A DNA stretch of 42,189 nucleotides, from assembly GCA_002315715.1 (NCBI GenBank), contig DCHY01000005.1:20008-62196 (forward strand), given 5' to 3'. The notes beneath the pieces were generated by a model that was given only the letters and a program-made list of their open reading frames with translations, did no database searches and had not been told where the DNA came from. This DNA comes from Clostridiales bacterium UBA1740 (lineage in GTDB: Bacteria > Bacillota > Clostridia > Oscillospirales > CAG-272). Below, piece by piece: positions 40,521-42,189 of the stretch; the stretch's first letter is position 1, and each line of letters opens with the position of its first letter. Both the position numbers and the translations under genes were made by a program.

Positions 40521-42156
40521 TCATTTCTTTGATGCTTTTGCCTTTGAGCAGTTCCTTGTAGTATGAAATTTCTTCTTCAATCATATCGTCGATGACCTTC
40601 ATACCGAGCAGTTCCACCGGGGCTTTGTCATCCGTGAGGATGTAAGAGCCGCCCTCGTACCGTTGCGTTTTGTTTGCCACCGTCTTCATGACGTTTTGAA
40701 GTTCAATGGGGGCAGTCGTCGCGTTGTCGGTCAATGAAGCGAGCACTTCGCCGCCGTTACAGGCGAACAGTTCGCGGTTGCTGCCGCGGTCAACGGTGTA
40801 AACCGTCGGAAAAACCGAGGCTATCGTGTCTTCGAGATATTCGTTGATGGAGCCGTCTTCTTCGGATACCATGTTGAGATTGACGACCATAACGCCGCCG
40901 TCGCGTAGGTGTTCTTTCACTTCCGAGAAGAATTCGACACTCGACATCTGCGGCGGAATGGTGATATCGCGGTAAGCATCCACCATGATGACGTCATAGG
41001 TCTCGTTTGACATGCGCAAATAGGCACGCCCGTCAAAAACGGAAGTCGTGAGTCTTTCTTCGTCTTTTGATAAACCGAATTTGTCAAAGGAAAGGTCGAG
41101 GATTTTTTCATCGATTTCGACACCGACGATTTTCAGTTTGGAGAAATACGTTAAGCACTGCTTGGCATACGTGCCGGTACCGAAACCGAGAATCAGCATC
41201 TCTCCCTCGCTGTCGGGAGTCAAACCGGAGAGAAACGGGGCGGCAAGGGCATAATCGTAGTAAAGTCCCGTCAAAGTCCCCTGCTTCGGGGAAACCGACT
41301 GCACGCCGAAGAGAACGTTGGTGGAAAGATAGGTGTATCTTTCGTTATCGGTGACCTGCAAATAATTGTAAATGGATTCGTCTTCGTAAAACGAGTCGCC
41401 TTCCTCTGCCCAAAAAGCGAAAGTGGAGAAGGACGAAAGAATCGAAAAGCCGACGGTCAAAAGCAGCGCAATGCAGGGTTTTATGATCTTCTTTGGCTGA
41501 ATATGGCAGTACTCGAAAAGAAAATAAACAAGAGAAATAACCAGAAGCACGGCGGCAAAAATGACGAAGGTCAGTGCCGTTCCGACGGTCGGAATGGTGA
41601 CGAAAGTCGGCAAAAACGTGCCGATGATGGAGCCTATCGTATTGAGAGCGCCGAGTTCGCCGACGGTTTTGCCGCTCTCGTCAAGACTGCGCACCGAGAG
41701 TTTTGCGAGTGTCGGGGATACCGTTCCGAGCAAAAGAAGCGGAAAAACGAAAAGCACGGCACAGGTGAAAAGCGAGGCGAAAATCAAAAAGTTTTCTCCT
41801 GCCAAAACCGCAAGCAACAAAGAGATGACGGCAATCACGTATTTGCCGACGAAGGGTACGGCGGCAATCCAAACGGCAACGATAAGAAGCCTTAAATACA
41901 GCCGGTCCGCCGAGGAGGATTTGTCCGCCGAGCGGCCGCCGATGACGTTTCCGAGCGCCATGGCAATCATGATAGCCCCGATGATGATCGTCCATACGAT
42001 TTGGGAAGAAGAGAAGTAAGGCGCCAAAAGACGGCTGGCACCGAGTTCGATTGCCATCACCGACATGCCGGAGAAAAACTCCGTGGCGTAAAGAAACCAT
42101 TTTTGCTTCAAAAGTTTTGACGGTTGTTTTTGCGTTTGGCTTTCGACGTTTTCCAT
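40501..42156 (-). CDS. Membrane-fused spermidine synthase-like protein
   Basis: A 551-residue fusion. Residues 20-240 hold about six to seven membrane helices of the transporter-like type, including a helix with E-F-F-S-G-M-S-V-M-A-I-E. After a short loop, a class I methyltransferase-fold domain of the spermidine synthase type follows: L-I-L-G-F-G-T-G-T is the nucleotide motif, V-G-V-E-I-D the acidic strand end, and V-D-A-Y-R-D stands where SpeE enzymes have their catalytic aspartates. Such fusions occur widely, and their product is not known with certainty. GGAGG precedes the ATG. No speA, speD or other polyamine gene is near. The 33 bases right of it are its upstream region. Confidence 0.88.
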   Translation of the reverse strand: MENVESQTQKQPSKLLKQKWFLYATEFFSGMSVMAIELGASRLLAPYFSSSQIVWTIIIGAIMIAMALGNVIGGRSADKSSSADRLYLRLLIVAVWIAAVPFVGKYVIAVISLLLAVLAGENFLIFASLFTCAVLFVFPLLLLGTVSPTLAKLSVRSLDESGKTVGELGALNTIGSIIGTFLPTFVTIPTVGTALTFVIFAAVLLVISLVYFLFEYCHIQPKKIIKPCIALLLTVGFSILSSFSTFAFWAEEGDSFYEDESIYNYLQVTDNERYTYLSTNVLFGVQSVSPKQGTLTGLYYDYALAAPFLSGLTPDSEGEMLILGFGTGTYAKQCLTYFSKLKIVGVEIDEKILDLSFDKFGLSKDEERLTTSVFDGRAYLRMSNETYDVIMVDAYRDITIPPQMSSVEFFSEVKEHLRDGGVMVVNLNMVSEEDGSINEYLEDTIASVFPTVYTVDRGSNRELFACNGGEVLASLTDNATTAPIELQNVMKTVANKTQRYEGGSYILTDDKAPVELLGMKVIDDMIEEEISYYKELLKGKSIKEMIEIVTK

Positions 42157-42189
42157 AAAACCTCCGAAATGTAAAGTACAGTATGAAAA

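Overview
The window reads as the chromosome of a member of the Bacillota, class Clostridia. The evidence is the rimP-nusA-ylxR-ylxQ-infB order, a type III glutamine synthetase, a type II pantothenate kinase, a ThiT-type thiamine transporter behind a TPP riboswitch, strong AGGAGG-like ribosome binding sites and many short overlapping operons. The exact lineage cannot be fixed from the sequence alone; an uncultured gut-type clostridium is my inference. I see no phage, insertion sequence, CRISPR array, tRNA or rRNA. Almost all of the DNA is coding, and the gaps hold promoters, terminators and leaders.

Layout. 1-935 (minus) is an azlC/azlD amino-acid exporter pair. 1000-2378 (plus) is a TRIC/UPF0126 membrane protein overlapping a histidine phosphatase. 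2700-4502 is an orphan solute-binding lipoprotein behind a good promoter and a highly folded leader. 4599-6692 (minus) is glutamine synthetase III. 6861-7877 is promoter, TPP riboswitch, terminator and thiT. 7926-8552 (minus) is an unknown membrane protein. 9035-23607 is a six-gene plus-strand operon: a MutS-like ATPase without the mismatch-reading domain, CoaW, a CBS-pair protein, a 552-residue coiled-coil protein, a 3218-residue giant coiled-coil protein and a 72-residue charged protein. 23744-28847 is the rimP-nusA-ylxR-ylxQ-infB operon. 29129-39120 is an eight-gene operon: a YhaN-like ATPase, a PfkB-fold protein with a lost active site, an alpha/beta hydrolase, miaA, a galactokinase-family kinase, recA, recX and an ABC exporter. 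39227-39736 is a zinc-ribbon membrane protein. 39780-42156 (minus) is a spermidine-synthase-like membrane protein followed by an MgtC family protein.

The part most likely to be undescribed is 11977-23607. Two consecutive genes encode almost entirely helical, proline-poor, Ala/Glu/Lys/Arg-rich proteins with no signal peptide. The larger is about 360 kDa and looks like a cytoplasmic filament or scaffold: a disordered acidic N-terminus, three long rods, and a separate basic C-terminal domain. A short motif of the form E-x-[FY]-[LIF]-x-x-Y recurs at the rod boundaries of the giant protein, and a close variant sits at the start of the helical part of its 552-residue neighbour. This suggests two components of one structure. 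No known family name came to mind for either protein, so the function is open.
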